Source: Arenibacter palladensis (GTDB taxonomy: Bacteria; Bacteroidota; Bacteroidia; Flavobacteriales; Flavobacteriaceae). Taken from it: a stretch of 64,000 bases of DNA. A program made the position numbers and the translations under genes. The notes under the pieces were generated by a model, which saw only the letters and a list, made by a program, of their open reading frames with translations, was not told the origin of the DNA and made no database searches. Each line of letters begins with the position of its first letter. Within the stretch, counting starts at the first letter, position 1. Below are positions 63,838 through 64,000 of this stretch, one piece after another. The DNA is taken from NCBI RefSeq assembly GCF_900129275.1, contig NZ_FQUX01000007.1, forward strand, positions 186,001 through 250,000. The letters are read 5' to 3'.

Positions 63838-64000
63838 TGCGATCCATACAACTCTTCCTATGCCTTTTGGTAATTTCCTGTTCTGGGCAAAAAGGTGTGC
63901 CCCAGGATAAAGCTCATAGTTCCGTGCAAAAATCAGGGGAACTTCAACTGATATTGGCGGATAATTATAGCGGAGTGGAACAGTCAGAATTTCAGATAGT
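63837..64000 (+). CDS. PrcB-like lipoprotein, N-terminal part (runs off window)
   Basis: The frame starts with ATG at 63837 (A shared with the bshA stop) and runs off the right edge after 54 codons. It has a lipoprotein signal (LLVISC, lipid Cys15), then a short linker and LQLILADNYSGVEQSEFQI. The pattern L-x-L-x-x-D-x-Y-S-G resembles the start of PrcB-type (protease complex subunit) domains. The family call is tentative because only about 20 residues of the domain are visible. Confidence 0.5.
   Translation, partial: MRSIQLFLCLLVISCSGQKGVPQDKAHSSVQKSGELQLILADNYSGVEQSEFQI

Noticed and set aside
1-64000. Search for tRNA, rRNA, CRISPR arrays, insertion sequences and phage genes
   Set aside because: No cloverleaf with a GGTTCRANTCC arm outside coding sequence, no regularly spaced repeats, and no transposase or phage protein was found by eye.

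Overview
The window is about 40% G+C and reads as a marine Flavobacteriaceae chromosome (Bacteroidota; the gene content recalls Maribacter, Zobellia or Arenibacter, but the genus is not proven). The reasons are a SusC/SusD pair, a propeller-type sensor kinase, BshA, a flavobacterial-style LptD, amidase, MCE and Fe-S gene order, TAnnTTTG-type promoters, and many short lipoprotein signals of the ...C-S-K/D type. I see no rRNA, tRNA, CRISPR array, insertion sequence or prophage.

Layout. 1-7.1 kb: a two-component system (propeller histidine kinase and NarL-type regulator), a PKD/beta-helix-like lipoprotein with three 194-residue repeats, the start of a head-GIN lipoprotein, and a divergent S41 peptidase. 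Five copies of one 47-bp promoter module (16-bp palindrome, -33 element, 20-bp spacer, -7 element) sit in front of these genes, each pointing at one of them. This is the strongest unexplained signal in the window. 7.1-18 kb: mostly single-gene housekeeping and accessory enzymes on the + strand (peptidase, GNAT, DHFR-like, TraB-like, hydrolases, SMR exporter, SGNH hydrolase, an exonuclease/GIY-YIG fusion with a ruined exonuclease site, a quinone oxidoreductase and an SDR). 18.1-34.2 kb: a redox sugar-catabolic locus around an AraC regulator. One arm (minus) has an MFS transporter, a TIM-barrel isomerase and a ThuA lipoprotein. The other arm (plus) has a ThuA lipoprotein, a TIM-barrel isomerase, Gfo/Idh/MocA, a zinc MDR dehydrogenase, an NAD-epimerase, a second Gfo/Idh/MocA and a 1068-residue SGNH-like/propeller/HEAT/cytochrome c lipoprotein. 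A monohaem cytochrome lipoprotein lies beside the minus arm.

34.5-38.3 kb: a small conserved orphan protein, an NhaD antiporter and an aldehyde dehydrogenase. 38.4-47.8 kb (minus): a LytTR regulator, a dihaem cytochrome c peroxidase, a beta-helix/cytochrome c protein, SusC, SusD and a PKD lipoprotein. This looks like an outer-membrane uptake system coupled to periplasmic haem redox chemistry. 48.2-51.2 kb: a stand-alone error-prone-type DnaE polymerase flanked by unusual noncoding DNA. 51.5-64 kb: a conserved envelope and thiol block: lptD, amidase, MCE/MlaD protein, two Fe-S oxidoreductase subunits, a conserved small protein, a GH3/beta-lactamase-fold fusion, bshA and the start of a PrcB-like lipoprotein.

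How the genes work together. The kinase probably phosphorylates the neighbouring regulator. The regulator is the natural candidate to bind the five palindromes and activate its own genes plus the surface-lipoprotein and peptidase genes. The AraC locus probably imports a sugar derivative and oxidises or isomerises it through keto intermediates, passing electrons to c-type haems. Function statements come from family resemblance judged by eye. The repeat, motif, start-site and terminator statements were read directly from the sequence.
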